Source: Polyodon spathula
Taxonomy: Eukaryota > Chordata > Actinopteri > Acipenseriformes > Polyodontidae
Assembly: GCF_017654505.1 (NCBI RefSeq)
Contig: NC_054558.1
Coordinates: 7,684,298-7,748,297 of the forward strand
DNA length: 64,000 nucleotides
Direction of reading: 5' to 3'
How positions within the stretch are numbered: position 1 is the first letter of the stretch; each line of letters starts with the position of its first letter. Position numbers and translations under genes: made by a program. Below the pieces are notes generated by a model. The model did not search any database. It had not been told where the DNA came from and worked only from the letters and a program-made list of their open reading frames with translations. Shown piece by piece: positions 27,942 to 41,261 of the stretch.

Positions 27942-30900
27942 GTAAGGGACTCGCCTCGGCTCTGTGTTTGGAATTTATTAAATTAATTTCCTCCGGCCAG
28001 TCAGACTTTTGCCTTCCAAGTCATGATCATCTTGAAGATGGACAATGTTAAAAAAATTGAGCAAGGTGTGATCCAAACCCTTGATATAATGACTAGGCTT
28101 CCTCAGACACCAAAGGACAGGGACTAAAGCAAGTCTGATATCAAGCAGCGTTTATGGGGTACTTTCTTTTAGTCCTCAGCTGGTAGAAGCCACAATGTAC
28201 AGTACAGGCCGTTATGTCCCAGAACAGGAGCTCAAAATTTCATACTGCTGAGGAGTCTGACATACCTGCCTGTTTGTTTCAGCAGGTCAGCTTTATTGTA
28301 ATGAATAGCTGTACTCTGAACTGATACAAGAATACTGGAGTCTTTATTTTCTGCAAAGACTTCCCAGATTGGGACCAGGGGGAAGTTATACTTAAGTTTA
28401 AGGGCTAAAGTTTAGAATGCTTAAGAAAGCAGTGTTTCACTATTTCAGCTGATTGGTGCATTTGGGGTTTCAGTTTCATGTTCCTGTTTTTCAGGTCATG
28501 TGAGTTAGTAAAAATACCAGACAGATGAATGTGTTGGGGTGAGGTGCATGGTTTTGCATGGCGCCCATGTGAGAAATGTTAGGATGACCTGGTTCTGAGG
28601 CTATAGCAAGATACATATACATTAAAATTGCAGCTGCATAATGATGAGTCAAAATGGTACGGCTGATAAAACCTTAAATACACACCTTATCAGAAATGCC
28701 TTAAAAAAACATTGTGGTTGTACCTTTTTAAATAATTGATGCTGCTTTAAATAATTCAGATCTTGCATTAGGTTTTGCCTCCTTGTCCCGCAGCTTCCCG
28801 CTGCTTTTTCATCTCAGTCGGGATGCTAAACCTGAGAATAGACGGCGTTCCCTGCAGACAGCTGTCAGCTACAATTAGAGGAGGGGTGTCTGAGCAGCGC
28901 CCTACAGGCTGTACCTCTGCCTGGAGCTCGTCTGCCAGTGGAGGGGAGCAGCCCTGCTCTCTCATAGGCAGGAACTAGTAAACACAGCCTCCATGCTGTG
29001 CCTGGCTCGCCCACTGCCCGGGCCCATGTAAACAACAGATGTTCGAGCACCGATTGTGTTAATTATAGCAAGTTTGACTATCTCAGTAGTCTTAAGTATG
29101 AGACGGCAAACCAACGTTCTTAGGGATAGGCCTTCTGACCCCTTAATCCAGCAGCTTCTTTGCAGGGCTGTACTGTATTTGGGCTGTTTGGTTGGGTGTG
29201 CTTTTGAAAATGAATCCGGATTGATGAATCTTGCTCATGCACATACTGTAGTTTGAAAATATTGAATTCTGTGCATTCATGTATATTTAATCTCAATAAC
29301 AAACCAGCTGCTATAATAACAATAAAAAAGTCAGGCCTTCCCCAGTAAAGTCCTGTTTATTTAATTGAAGATATTCAGAACATTTGCATGGATGTCGGAT
29401 CCGTCAAAGAAAGACTGGATGCTGTCATGAACAATATTGTGTAACCTGCTTTGTGACTGCAATAAGACCTTTTAGGAGGAAGGGCGGTCCATTTAGCCAG
29501 GATTTCCAGAGGTTTCATTTCACCTACTAACCTGGTTGGGTTTTTTTTTTTTTTTTTTTTTTTTTCCTTCTCCTGAGTGCTAATGGACCACGCTGGCACC
29601 AAAGCAAGCGAGCATAAGTGTGCTGAACGGCCTTTTCTCATTCTTGAATTTCTTATGTTCTTATGTCCCGCATCTGTTAACAGGGGTTAAAGAACCCAGT
29701 ATTCATTTTTTTTTTTTTTTTTTTTTTTTTTATTCAGCCTGGACACTGGAGTTAACAGCGCTGGTATTCTATGAAAGGTGACCTTGAAGCTTAGTTGTTC
29801 AAAGGCAGGACCTCCAGCACCTTCTAGCACCATGCTGTGACACTGACTGAGTTCTGGCCCAGAAGGAACAGTGGCTTCAGGCTTGCATTCACTGAACAAT
29901 ATCATTAGCATTTGCTTGCATGACTGTGGCATACATACAGTATACTACAGGTACTCCTCAGGCTGTTTGGCTACCCATACTAGGGTGAAGGACATTAATG
30001 ACAAGCCTCTTGGTGCCGATGACACTGCCCCTCGACGGGAAATCCTTTCTGAAGGGACAGGACTCGCTCAGTCAGCAAGGGCGTCTGCTGAGATTACAAG
30101 GCTCAGGGGCACTTGAAGGAGAGTGTTGGCAGGACGTCACAGTGCCAGCCCACAATCAACAGAACCTGCAGTGCAGCAGTCTGTTATGATGGCGTCTTCA
30201 TGTACACACCCTGCCAGAATCAGAGAGCACTTTGTGCAACACACCTAGTTGTACAGGAGTAGGAAAGGACAATGTATCTCCCCCGTTTCTAACATTGGGA
30301 GATTTGCCTTGTTTGTGAATCTCTCCTTTTTGCAGTACGTATTTCATCCCTAGAGATACAGTGCCTGACTTGGGCGAGGTGTTTGTCTGTATTTAAAGAC
30401 CACTTTCAGGTTGTTTGACAGCTAGGTAAATGCAATTCCCTTCTTCGCCAGTTTTGATACAGTGCTGTATCTTTCTTCAGGTCTGCATCTGCCACCCTGC
30501 TGGTGCCCAGATAAAATCCCAAGTATGTCTCTGCACTGTCTGCATTCCCATCCCGCTGGCTTGCTTCCCTGGAAGAGCATGTTGTTGCGGCTGTGTCACA
30601 TCTTTGATAGCTCTGTCTTCTTGACATTGGTATGTGTGCTATGCACTGTCTGTGACCTAGCAGCAGGCTCTTCTGACAGCTGGGAGCATCCGGACTCGAC
30701 CCTTTCCATTGTGAGTCAGCAGTGTAAGAAATGCTGGAAATGTTTCCCCATTCCTCCTGCGCTTTCTCACTTGCAGCCAGGCTGTCAAAGCTGAGTGACC
30801 CTGGCATTCCGGTCACCGACTCCAGGCTAGTCCGCAACACTTTTTAGTTTCAGCCAGACAGTTTTTGCAAATAGAAATACATTGAGTAAGCTACTGCTGT

Positions 30901-33900
30901 TAAAGTTGTAGTGTCCTGTTAAGTGTTGAATTGTAATTTCTGGAAGCATGTTATCCACATTCTTCCTTAGTTTAGCCTTCTGTGCATGGTTCACTTTATG
31001 AGAAAGCCAGCCTTTCTTTTTCACTTGCCAGTGTGTTAACATTATCCAGTGGTCATCCATAAATATTAAACACTCATTAGGGATGAAATTAGAAATACTA
31101 AAAAACTGAAATTCACTGTCTTAAAAAAACTTCCAGTTGAAACGTTTTTTTTTTATTTTTTTTATAGTATTTCTAAGTATGCAATGGGCATTACATGATT
31201 ACATTTTACTGTCTGAGGTTTTTTAAATGTATCTGATCTAGTATTGCTATGCAAAGTCTTGCCAATCCAAGTTGCTTGGGGTGCAGATCGGTTTCAGTTC
31301 CTGCTTTCAAGCAACACAAGAGTGGCGTCTTGGTACAGGATGCACTGCACGTCCGATTTGGTTTTCTGGTTTTGAATTCCATGCTACAGTAGGAATAGAG
31401 AAGTTCAGCTCTCTGTTCTATTTACACATTTACTGTATGGAAAATCGCTCCACATGTTTCATACATTGTAATCTTGGACAAAACGTATAAAAGGCTACTC
31501 TGTTTGACCCGAGTTAATAGTGGAAGTGAAGCTGGAGAGTGTTGTGGGATGCATTTAAGGGGCTTCTGGTTTACAATAATGTACAATAGATTTGTAAAAA
31601 TAAAATTACTGGAATTGAGATCTTCCCTGCAATCCTGCTGTAATACACAAAGACCTAGTATGATCTGTGCAGAAACCATCCACCCGGCTTTCCCAGCGGC
31701 TGTGAGGCTCCACTTCACTCACGACTCCGTGCCCTTGCAGTGAACCCAGTTGTCCAGCTAGCAATATTGACATTGAGCATGAGGCGTTTTGGGGTGTTGC
31801 ATGACTTGATAAATGAGCCATGGTACATGCGTCTGAGGCACACACAGTTTGAGACTGTCACAATCCCATGAGCGTGCTATAGGGGCTCTGCGAACAGACT
31901 GGCTTGTGTGGGGCTGTCAGGCCAAGAAATGCAGGACTCAGAATGGCGAGTGAGTGCGCTGGTGCGCTGGTTTATTGTAAAACAAATAAAAGGTTTGAGC
32001 AAAACTGAAACAAACCCTGAACTCAAAACAAAACTGCGTGTTGGCCAAAACAAACAGACAAACAAAACGGTGAACGCAAACCCCAAAACAAGTATCGTGC
32101 TGGAGCTTCCAGCGCGAATAGCAATTGTTTTTACTTTTTGTTTTTGTTTCTCCCGACTCTCTCCCGTTCTCTCTGCGTGCGTGAAACGCTCGCTCTTTTG
32201 TGCAGCTGTGCCAAGACTCGATTGCTAATCGAGCATTCAATTGAATCTCAGTCTGCATGTGAACTAATTGTGCGCTCCCCGTGCACCCATACAAATACAC
32301 ACTGTAATCTGCACATGAAGCGATTGTGCAATCCCCGTGTCTAAAAGCAAATACACTTTTTAAATCACCTTTGCTACATAACCCACACTTCGTGCTGCAC
32401 TACACGCATACACATAAACATCCCACATACAACATAAAACGCAAAATACACACAGGGGCGGGGCACTCTGTCACCAGCTCCCATGCTGGCTGGTGCTAAG
32501 TGATCATGGGACACCGATCACCGGAAGCCATCCCAGTCGTACCCCAAGCAGAGTTCAGTTTCCAGCAATCAGAAATCCTTTCCAGTCTGTGGGGATCACA
32601 CTAAGCTTTTGGATGTTTTTTTCATAGATTAAAAAATAAATAAATAAATATTTGGAATGGAGTACTTAGCTGTGGCCTGTAAATGGTTTTTGTAAAGAGG
32701 TGTTCAGGAAGGAGTGTCCTTTGCTTTCTGGAGGTTTTGATCCTGTTGGTTTTGCACCACTCATCTGCGTGTGTTTTGTGCTCGATTTTTTTATAGTGCT
32801 TACAGGGGAAAAAAAATCAATAGTTATGAAAGCGTGACAAAACCTATTTTGTGAGGACTTGGACCATGACCCAGTATTGTTTAAAAATTTATTTGAAACA
32901 TCAATTTAAAGAAAGCTGTCAGTGCTGGAGTATTGAGTTTAGCCCCAGTAACTTTCATTATTATATGATCCCTGTGCCCATTTGGAGTTCAGAATAGTAA
33001 ATCAACACTAAATGAAAGTCAGTGCAAAATCTTTGTAGACAAGCATGTGTCATTGTGTGTGTGCCTTCCCAATGCCCTTTGCACAACCTGACCTTTACCA
33101 AAGAGATTATTCCCGTTTTTGAAATGATTTCATCAACTTGCATTTATTTATCAAGTTACTGTGAGGCTTGAATTTACCAGGGGTCACCAAACAAACAAAA
33201 TATTTGTGGCAGCTTGTTTATCTCCTTCAATGCTGCAGAGGTGGTTACAGGTCTATGATTTATACCGCTGAATTGCAGCAATACTGTTTATTTTCTGAGC
33301 AGCGTGGAATTGCCATGGCAAGCACTAAAGCATCTCTCATCTTTAATTAAAGAAATGTGTCATTGACTCCCAGCCCCACCCTTAGGAAGAGAATGCCACA
33401 GAATGCTTTGCAGTCTCTTGGCCCCAGTGGTGCTCACAGTGTCTTGGTTGTTGCTTGCAGGAAGGACCAGAACGTGCTGTCGCCGCTGAACTGCTGGAAC
33501 CTGCTGCTGAGCCAGGTGAAGAGAGAGAGCCGAGACCACGCCACGTTGAGCGACCTCTACCTCAACAACATCATCCCCCGCTTCGTCCAGGTCAGCGAGG
33601 ACTCTGGACGCCTCTTCAAGAAGGTAACAAGCAGCCCCCAGCCAGCCCTTCACAGAGAACTCCCTGTAGGTCTTCTCATTGTGCTTCTGTTAGAACCCCT
33701 TTCCAAATTCAAGCAGCATTCACTGGAAATGTATTGACAAATGTGGTGTTATTGGGGCGACTTTGTCACTATTTCAGGATCTTTTCTCTGTTTTTATTTT
33801 CCTGCTGCGTCCCTTCGCAGGAGGTCACTGTCCTCAATCAAAAGAAACAACAGCTTCCCTCCGTAAAGGAGCACTAACTAAACTTCTTCACCTTTGCCTA

Positions 33901-35525
33901 CTCGTCGGATGGCTAAGCCATTTTCCGATTGCCAAAAGGGTTTAGTTCTGCAGTGAGTACAGCACACAATACCTTAAACAGGTTGTCACTTCTGGTCTCA
34001 CTTTTAGGTCTCGGCCTTAACACTGACAACCCCGTACACAATGCTCGTGCTCCTTATGTACCAGCCAGGTGATTGTCCCTACTGCTCCATTACCTAGCCA
34101 AGTGCCTGTGGGGAAATGTAGTCCTAACTATCGGTTAGGACTACCTTTCCCATGTGATCACCTGTACAATGAACAGACGCTACGCTGTGTTCTTGCGCCA
34201 ATGTACCTTCTACAATCTTCCTCCATATTTTACCACAGAATTTAACTAGAATTGCATCTGACATGATAATATCGAGGTACACATTCACACACTCATAGTG
34301 GTCCATATTTACAAAGCATTTACCCTCTGCACTGGAGTAAACGATTTTTCCCCCAGACATTCTGTTTTCTATAAAACCTGCCGCGGTGGTAAATGCTTTT
34401 GTGAATTTGGCCGATTTTTTGAGTAAGGTCACGTTTTTTTTACCAGATTTAAAGATCTTTCTCTCAACGTGTGACCTTTGCTGGAAACTGTACTGAATTA
34501 CCACATGCGAATGCAGTTGTGTATTGATGGGAGGTTGTGTGACACAAAGCTCTCAGGAAGTTGAACAGATCGGTCTGAAGAGTGATTGCTCTGAGATGAA
34601 CTGCTATGTAGTCTGGTAGTTTAGTTGAGGCAGCCAAGAAAAGGCTTTGGTGTGTGACAAAGCAGCAACAGGAATGTGCAGTAAAGCATTTGGATGGACT
34701 CTGGATGGATGGGCTCCACTTTATGAAAACCCTTAATGAAAGGTTACCCGTTCATCTAAGTATCTGCCATCAGGAAACACGATGCATCCCTCAAGAAAAG
34801 CAGAGGCAGCTTTTTTAAAAATCCAGTTTAACTGAAACAGAGCATCTACAGATGAAAGGCGTTCTGTACAAAACCACAGCTCGAAGGCCTTGTCTCATTT
34901 TTTAAAGTGTTTAACGTAATTGAATTGAATTTGATTGTAGTTATCAGAGGTTATGCTCGGGTCAAGCCTCTTACTGTAGAATAATCCTTTTCAATAAAAT
35001 AAGTAACCTTCTGTTCTGCTCCCAGTCTGTTAGCGAAGCAGTGTCACGCTTGCTTCCTCCCACGTGTCAAGTTTTGCCTTCTGTAAAGATCAGCCAATGC
35101 TACTGGACGCAGTATACAACATAGGTCCCAATGGCTGAATCTGTCTCAAACGATGTGGGGCTTTTAGAAGGTTGCACTGTTTTATTACAACATCAACCTG
35201 TGTAATAGAAGAGCGAGACTAATCCATTTCTAGTGTTAATGCTGTATTCCTGGGAGAAACACTTTCTGATTAATACCAAATTTCCTTTGGTATTGGGGTT
35301 TATTGGGCCTAAGTACTTGCCATGGCCAAATAAATATATTTTTAGATTATATACCTTATATTTAGTGATCTCATAAATTGCAGTCTGGTAATACCCAAGT
35401 CACACAGGCAGGTTCATTCCCAGCATTCCCAGTGGTGAGCAGTGGTCCTGGTTCTCACAGGTGTGTACAGCTCAGGGAGTCTCGTGTGTGTGTGTGTCTC
35501 TTGCTCTCTTTCTCTCCCTTTCTCA

Positions 35526-35591
<66 letters not shown>

Positions 35592-36018
35592 GTCCAGCTG
35601 GTTACAGACTGTTTGGCCATGCCTCTCTCAATCCCTATCTGTCATTCCCACTGTCCTTTCATCTTCCTCTTAAATTTCACCATCTGGAAATAGGCTGAAT
35701 TAGTAGATTTACTTTAAGACTTGAGGCATTTCTCGTGGCTGTTTCCTATGAGAGTCGTAAAAGAAAGACAATAGGAGAACAAGGGACAATTTAGCACAGG
35801 GCACAGGGCTTTACCAACAAAAGAGGTGGCAATAGGGTGGGGACACACCGCTTGGAAAGATGACGTTCCTCTCCGGTATCTAAAGAGGCTTTACCACTGT
35901 TAACTATACTGGTTCACATACAGACCCTCGCCCCAGGACAGACCCTCCAAAACAACAAACACGCCGTTTCATCTGGGGGCAGATATGTTGCTGCTCTTTT
36001 TTTAAAAGCTTCCAGAAA

Positions 36019-36051
<33 letters not shown>

Positions 36052-39000
36052 GGGGGGGGGGTCTCTTGACAGATGAAACCTGAGCAGCTGTGCGTTTATC
36101 ATCTCTACACAGGAAAAAGCAGAGTGTTGAATTATAATTTGGAAATGTGTTTTTATTATTTCCGCATTGTGACATAAAATAAATAAATGAAAACTAACAA
36201 ACGCAAAGATTCAGTTGCCAGTTTTTATCCTAGAAAGACTCCTGCAGTCAAACCCTCATTTCCCTGACACTTAATTATAAAAAGGATAAATAAAACCTAG
36301 GGCTTGTCATGTGCAAATTGAGGATCTCGCATTCTCAATTTCTAGCGCGGCAGGAGGTAAGCCACGTTCAGTTCACACTTGCCTTAATCTGTCAATCATT
36401 GAGCCTTATTTATCTGTTAGTTTATTTATTGTTGAATTTTGCTGCTTGTGAATGACAGGTGCTGCAGAGACAAAAGGGATGACGCAAACGGCGGCAATGT
36501 GTGAGCAGTCCTGAAGTCCTCAGTGGACTGAGGGAGCCACCGTTTCATAGAGGTAGCAATTCAGCCACTGTGCCTGGATTACCCTACTCTTAACCTGTGA
36601 CCTTTCGCTTGGAACCCAGGCTTTCTGCGGTGAAAGGTCAGTGAATAAACTCAAGCGGCAACTAGTGCAGGGTTGCAGTTATGCAGGTCCAAAAGCAGGA
36701 ATGAAATGAATCTCCCCCATTGTCGACCAGGTGGAGATTAATCAACAGATGTGCACAGGATGCATTCACTCCTGTGACCCGTCCGCTTCTCAAGGATGTC
36801 CTGTGCATGTTTATTAGGCAGGGGAAGTAAAGGCTTGGACAAGGTCAGTGTAGCCAGGGCAGATGTGTTGGCTTCAGCAATGGCACCACCGCTGCCTTTG
36901 TCTAAAATCATGCCTGGGAGGTCTTTAGAGAGGTAAAGCCTACGGACAGAGAAGCACCTCCTAATGTGTCTGTCCTGGGAGTGCTGGACAGGGTCCACAG
37001 TCACACGAAGCAGGACCCTCGATGGGACTGTGCCCCCTCCCCCGAACACCAAGCTGGCTCTTGAACCAACAGTGAGAGAAATGGAGAAAAACAGGAATAA
37101 AAAAACAAAGTAATACATTTAATAACTTCTTCTTATAGGTAAACCGTAGACTGGAGTAAACACTTAGTAAACACACACAAGTGTGTGTGCTGAATTTCTT
37201 TGCTTCAGACTAGGGTATGTGAGAGAGAATTAATGCTGTGACCGAACAGAATTTGCCAGACTGGAATTTGGAAGGTTAATGTTTTCTCATAGCTAGCTTA
37301 GCAGCTGCACCCCTAGGTGAGTCTCATATCATTTACACTATTACTGAAGTGCGCCTTTTAATTAAAGTGAAACATATTTCCGTGCTAGCATCTAACTGGA
37401 TGCAAACTGTTGTCAAATAGTTAAAATATTTCTCCACACATTATTTTGTTTCGCTGGGCTTGGCTTCAGGGCGATGGATACAGTTGCGAAATCGGCACAA
37501 TCGGTCATGTTGTTACTTGTAATTCATTACCAGATACTACAAACTGTGTTATAGATCCTTAAAGAAGTGTAGAGCATGTTTTCAGTGTAGGGTTCCTAAA
37601 CCTTGTCTTGTGACTCGCTGGACCGAGAGTTTTTTCTCATTGGAATTGACAGCACTCTTGTCATCTCCCTGGAGATTAAATGAAACCACTAGACCTTTTT
37701 AGGTTTTGCTCGGTTTTGATTCCATTTGTCAAATAAACGTTCAGGAGAGAGGGGATTCATCACATGATGGTCATCAGGCCTGTCCGGTGGTGTTGGGTTG
37801 TGTGAGCTGCTGGTGATTAATCACCATGCTCCAGTATTGCTCTAAATGCATCGGGCAAAGCCCTGCTTAATGTTGAACCCGTCATACATGATGCATAGTA
37901 ATAGCCACCCTACTTCCCTGATCTGATAGCCTTCTGTAATTAAAAAAAAAAACAAAACAATAATAAACTCCCGTCGGTCACACATAGGGAAGAAAATCCC
38001 CAATGTCCAAGAGTAAAAAGTTTGCTTTACATGTGTGGCCAAAAGGTTGCCACTTCAGTTATCAGAAGCTGTTTGCATGAACTCTGTGGGGTACAGGAAT
38101 TAGCCGTGCCAAGATTAAAAAAAACATAAATCCATCAGAAATTGAAAACTATACATGCTATGACGGAAGGGGGTTCTGTCAGAAACTGAGATTCGTTAAA
38201 AGGTAAAGACTCCCTGAAAGCTCACTTCTTCAAGCAGGAGATCAGATTCACAGGAATTCCTAAGCCATGAAGTGTTCATCAGAGCTAACGCGCCCTCCAC
38301 TTGGATGACACTGGATCCTCTTCACAACCCACCCACCCCCATCCTCTCCTTGGGGATCTCATTTGTTATACCACGACAGGCCCAGTTTGTTGTTCTGGCT
38401 CTGTTCAAATGCGTTCGATTTATCATTAAAGCATCTACCATGCATCGCTACGTGACCCCTGGAGGTCAGCTGCCAGAACCGCAACGCTGGATTGGTTAAA
38501 GCCATCACTGCAGTAAAGCACAAGCTCCACTAGATGCCATCTGATGAGTGGAATCAGTCATTTAGCAAACGATTCCATGTGGATATACGATGTGCTGTCC
38601 CTGCAAGGGAATGTTCTTTTATAATGTCCGAGGCAGTGGCAGTATTGAGTGTCTGTATGCAAGTCCTGGTCTTCTAGCAGCCAGGAATGCTCATGCATTC
38701 TCCAATGATTTCTTGCACCGCTGAGCACGAGGCATTGAAGCCGGTGGTGTTGTTATTGCTGTCTGACATTATTATATTTTAATACGGCATGTTTGATGTG
38801 CCATGACCGGTTTTAATTAGATTGCAAACCAAAAAAAAAACGGGTCATGCTGGGAAGCAGACCTGGGTCGATTTTTAAAATGGTAATTGTTGAATTCGTA
38901 ATGAATTAATTGCAATTACAATGTCATTTCTAGTATTTCGTCCAGCCGCTGTGGGCCTATGCAGCGTCTCAACATTTGCACGTGTTTGTTTTATTGAGTC

Positions 39001-41226
39001 TGTTAAGGATAGTAAAATGTAACCCAATTCTTTTGAATGCAGCAAACCTCAAACTGCTAACTGCTTTCCTCTTTAGTGGAATAAAGCATATGCTTTTTGT
39101 ATTTTGTTATTATTTTTGTACTGCAGATGGAGCTTATATTATGTTTGGCTGTAAGCACTAATTAAAAAAAAAAAAATGAAAGCCAGAACGATATTTATAC
39201 AAAGCAGATTACCTGCAAACCTCCCTTGGCTGTTTGACAAAATGTTCGTTCTTATATAATCTAATCCTGAATTATTACTGTACCTAAACTCAAACGATCA
39301 GCAGCCAACCCTATCAACCCCACTACAAAGCAAGACGGCCCGTCTCGACGGATCATTGTTTTTCATTTGCTTTCCAGCAGCCTTTGTAGTGTGACCCTAA
39401 CTGATCCGCAGTGGTGGGTCCATTCAATTTGTCAGCTAAATAATAATGGGGGGGGGGTGGTAATTGATTTGGGAGATTAAAAGGCAGTTTCAGCCCCATT
39501 TAACCTGCTTTTTTCTTTTTTGCCCCCCCCCCCAGAGCAAAGAGGTGGGCCTGCAGCTGCAAGAGGACTTGATGAAGGTTCTCAACGAACTTTACACGGT
39601 AATTCAGATTGATTTCAAAGAAGGAAAATCACAGTGAAGAGCTTCCAAAGGGCACTTGTACTTTTCCATAATGATCCTATTTTCAGGTAAACTGTTTTAT
39701 AGAGTATTCAAGCGATCGGCTGTCTAACCCAGCGAATCGTCTGTGCATCCAGGGGAAATTTCCAGATTTGTGACTGTCAAGGATGGAGCTTAAAGATCAT
39801 CAGACCTCATGTTTTTGTTTGCTGCACTGTGCGTATTGGTTTTTATAAGAATCGGCAGCACGAAACGGAGGTCTAGCTTGTGTGTGGACTGCCTTGACTG
39901 GAAGAATCCAGTTTCTGGTGTGTGTGGGGCTTGTTTTCATGTTGTGGTAGTTCAGTTTTTTCAGCTATGTAGAGGAGGGGGGGGGGTGTTGTCGGAGTGT
40001 TCTGCATTGACAGAGCATGCTGGCGTAGGCTGGTTTCTGAAACTGTGGCTGTCTGTTTAAACACCATGTGTAGTCATCAGGGTTGCTTTAACCACTGCTT
40101 TCAGACTGGACGTCGGCTCAGGCACAGGGTTATTTTCATGCCCTGAAGACTGATGGCAAAGCGGCATTTAAGTTGACAAAGCTGTGATGTGCCCTTCTGC
40201 ACAGGGAAAAAAGTCCTTTTAAAATATCTTAAAAAATCTAAATCATTTTTTTTTTTTATATGTATATTCAACAAGATTAAGAAGGGCTAGTTTTAAAGAC
40301 CCAATAAGACATCGGGCCATATTTTCAAAGCGATTTACTCCTCTCTTTAATGAAATTAATATTTTTTGAAACCCCTGTTAATTTTACAAAACCGGAGCCA
40401 AGCAGCTACATTTATGTCATTCAGTTTCGCTTTTCATTTTGTAAGATTAACATGATTTTTATTTTTGCCTTTTTTAAAAGAAAAATAGGAGTTGAAGACT
40501 GGAAGACACGTTTTGAAAACAATGGCCCTTTGCTTTGTGTCGGGTAAAGGTTCAGTGTTTCTCATATCTCTGTAAACGACTGGTGGTGTATGTGTAGAAT
40601 TAAACAATGAAGGATCTGGAACTTAGAAAGGGAAAAGAAATGTTTTTTAAAAACCTGAGCTTCTGCAGCTGTGGTTGGTTCTGGCAAAGCTGTTCCCCTT
40701 CAGATCTCATTACTTTAGTCCTGCACTGATAAACACTTTGTGAAAGGATTGCCTGCTTCTTTACAGGGCTGTGTACTGCATGCTGCACACACAGACGTGG
40801 CAGATTTGATCGGTTCCCTTTATTCAGCAGTTTCAAAAGTGAGCCCAACTGTGTCATTACCTTGTCTTATCAGGGCTCTCTGCAAAGCCAAAAGTTGAAC
40901 AGCACTGAAATCTGCAGCATGTACCTAATTAAGAGGACGTCTGCAGAATAGACTTTTTAATCAGCGTCTTCAAGTTTATTTTTAAAGAACAATTACAGAG
41001 CCCCTCTGCTGTGTTTTTTTTCATGTCGTGTTTTTTTTTTTTTTATGTAATAAGTGCTTGCAGGAAAGCCCGTTTGGATAGAGGGAGTCAAGGCTGTTGC
41101 GCAGTAACTGCCTCATAATTTCAGGATTGGTTTTGTGTGTCTCAATAAATGACTGTATCCCATTTCCAGGCTCATTTTAAAAATTAATTTCCCAATGAAA
41201 TGGTTAGGAAACATAATTATTTTGCC

Positions 41227-41261
<35 letters not shown>

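Larger units (their letters stand above)
27942..33460 (+). other. Intron 2 of SRGAP2
   Basis: It holds a GC-richer stretch at 28780-29040 of unknown role (with a TGTAAACA forkhead-like word at 29027), a LINE tail at 29590-29666, poly-T runs at 29539-29565 and 29707-29731, and the solo-LTR-like element at 31915-32473. No coding exon was recognised between exons 2 and 3. Confidence 0.7.
33624..39535 (+). other. Intron 3 of SRGAP2
   Basis: Holds a palindrome (34111-34151), a small MITE (34300-34412), a TC microsatellite (35530-35589) and a T/G homopolymer junction (36023-36061). The remainder contains no recognised gene. The intron ends in an 11-base C run before exon 4. Confidence 0.7.

Noticed and set aside
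34124..34504. 126-codon minus-strand open frame with protein-like composition
   Set aside because: It runs through the palindrome and the 34300-34412 MITE, matches no family I know and has no splice or start context, so it is more likely chance.
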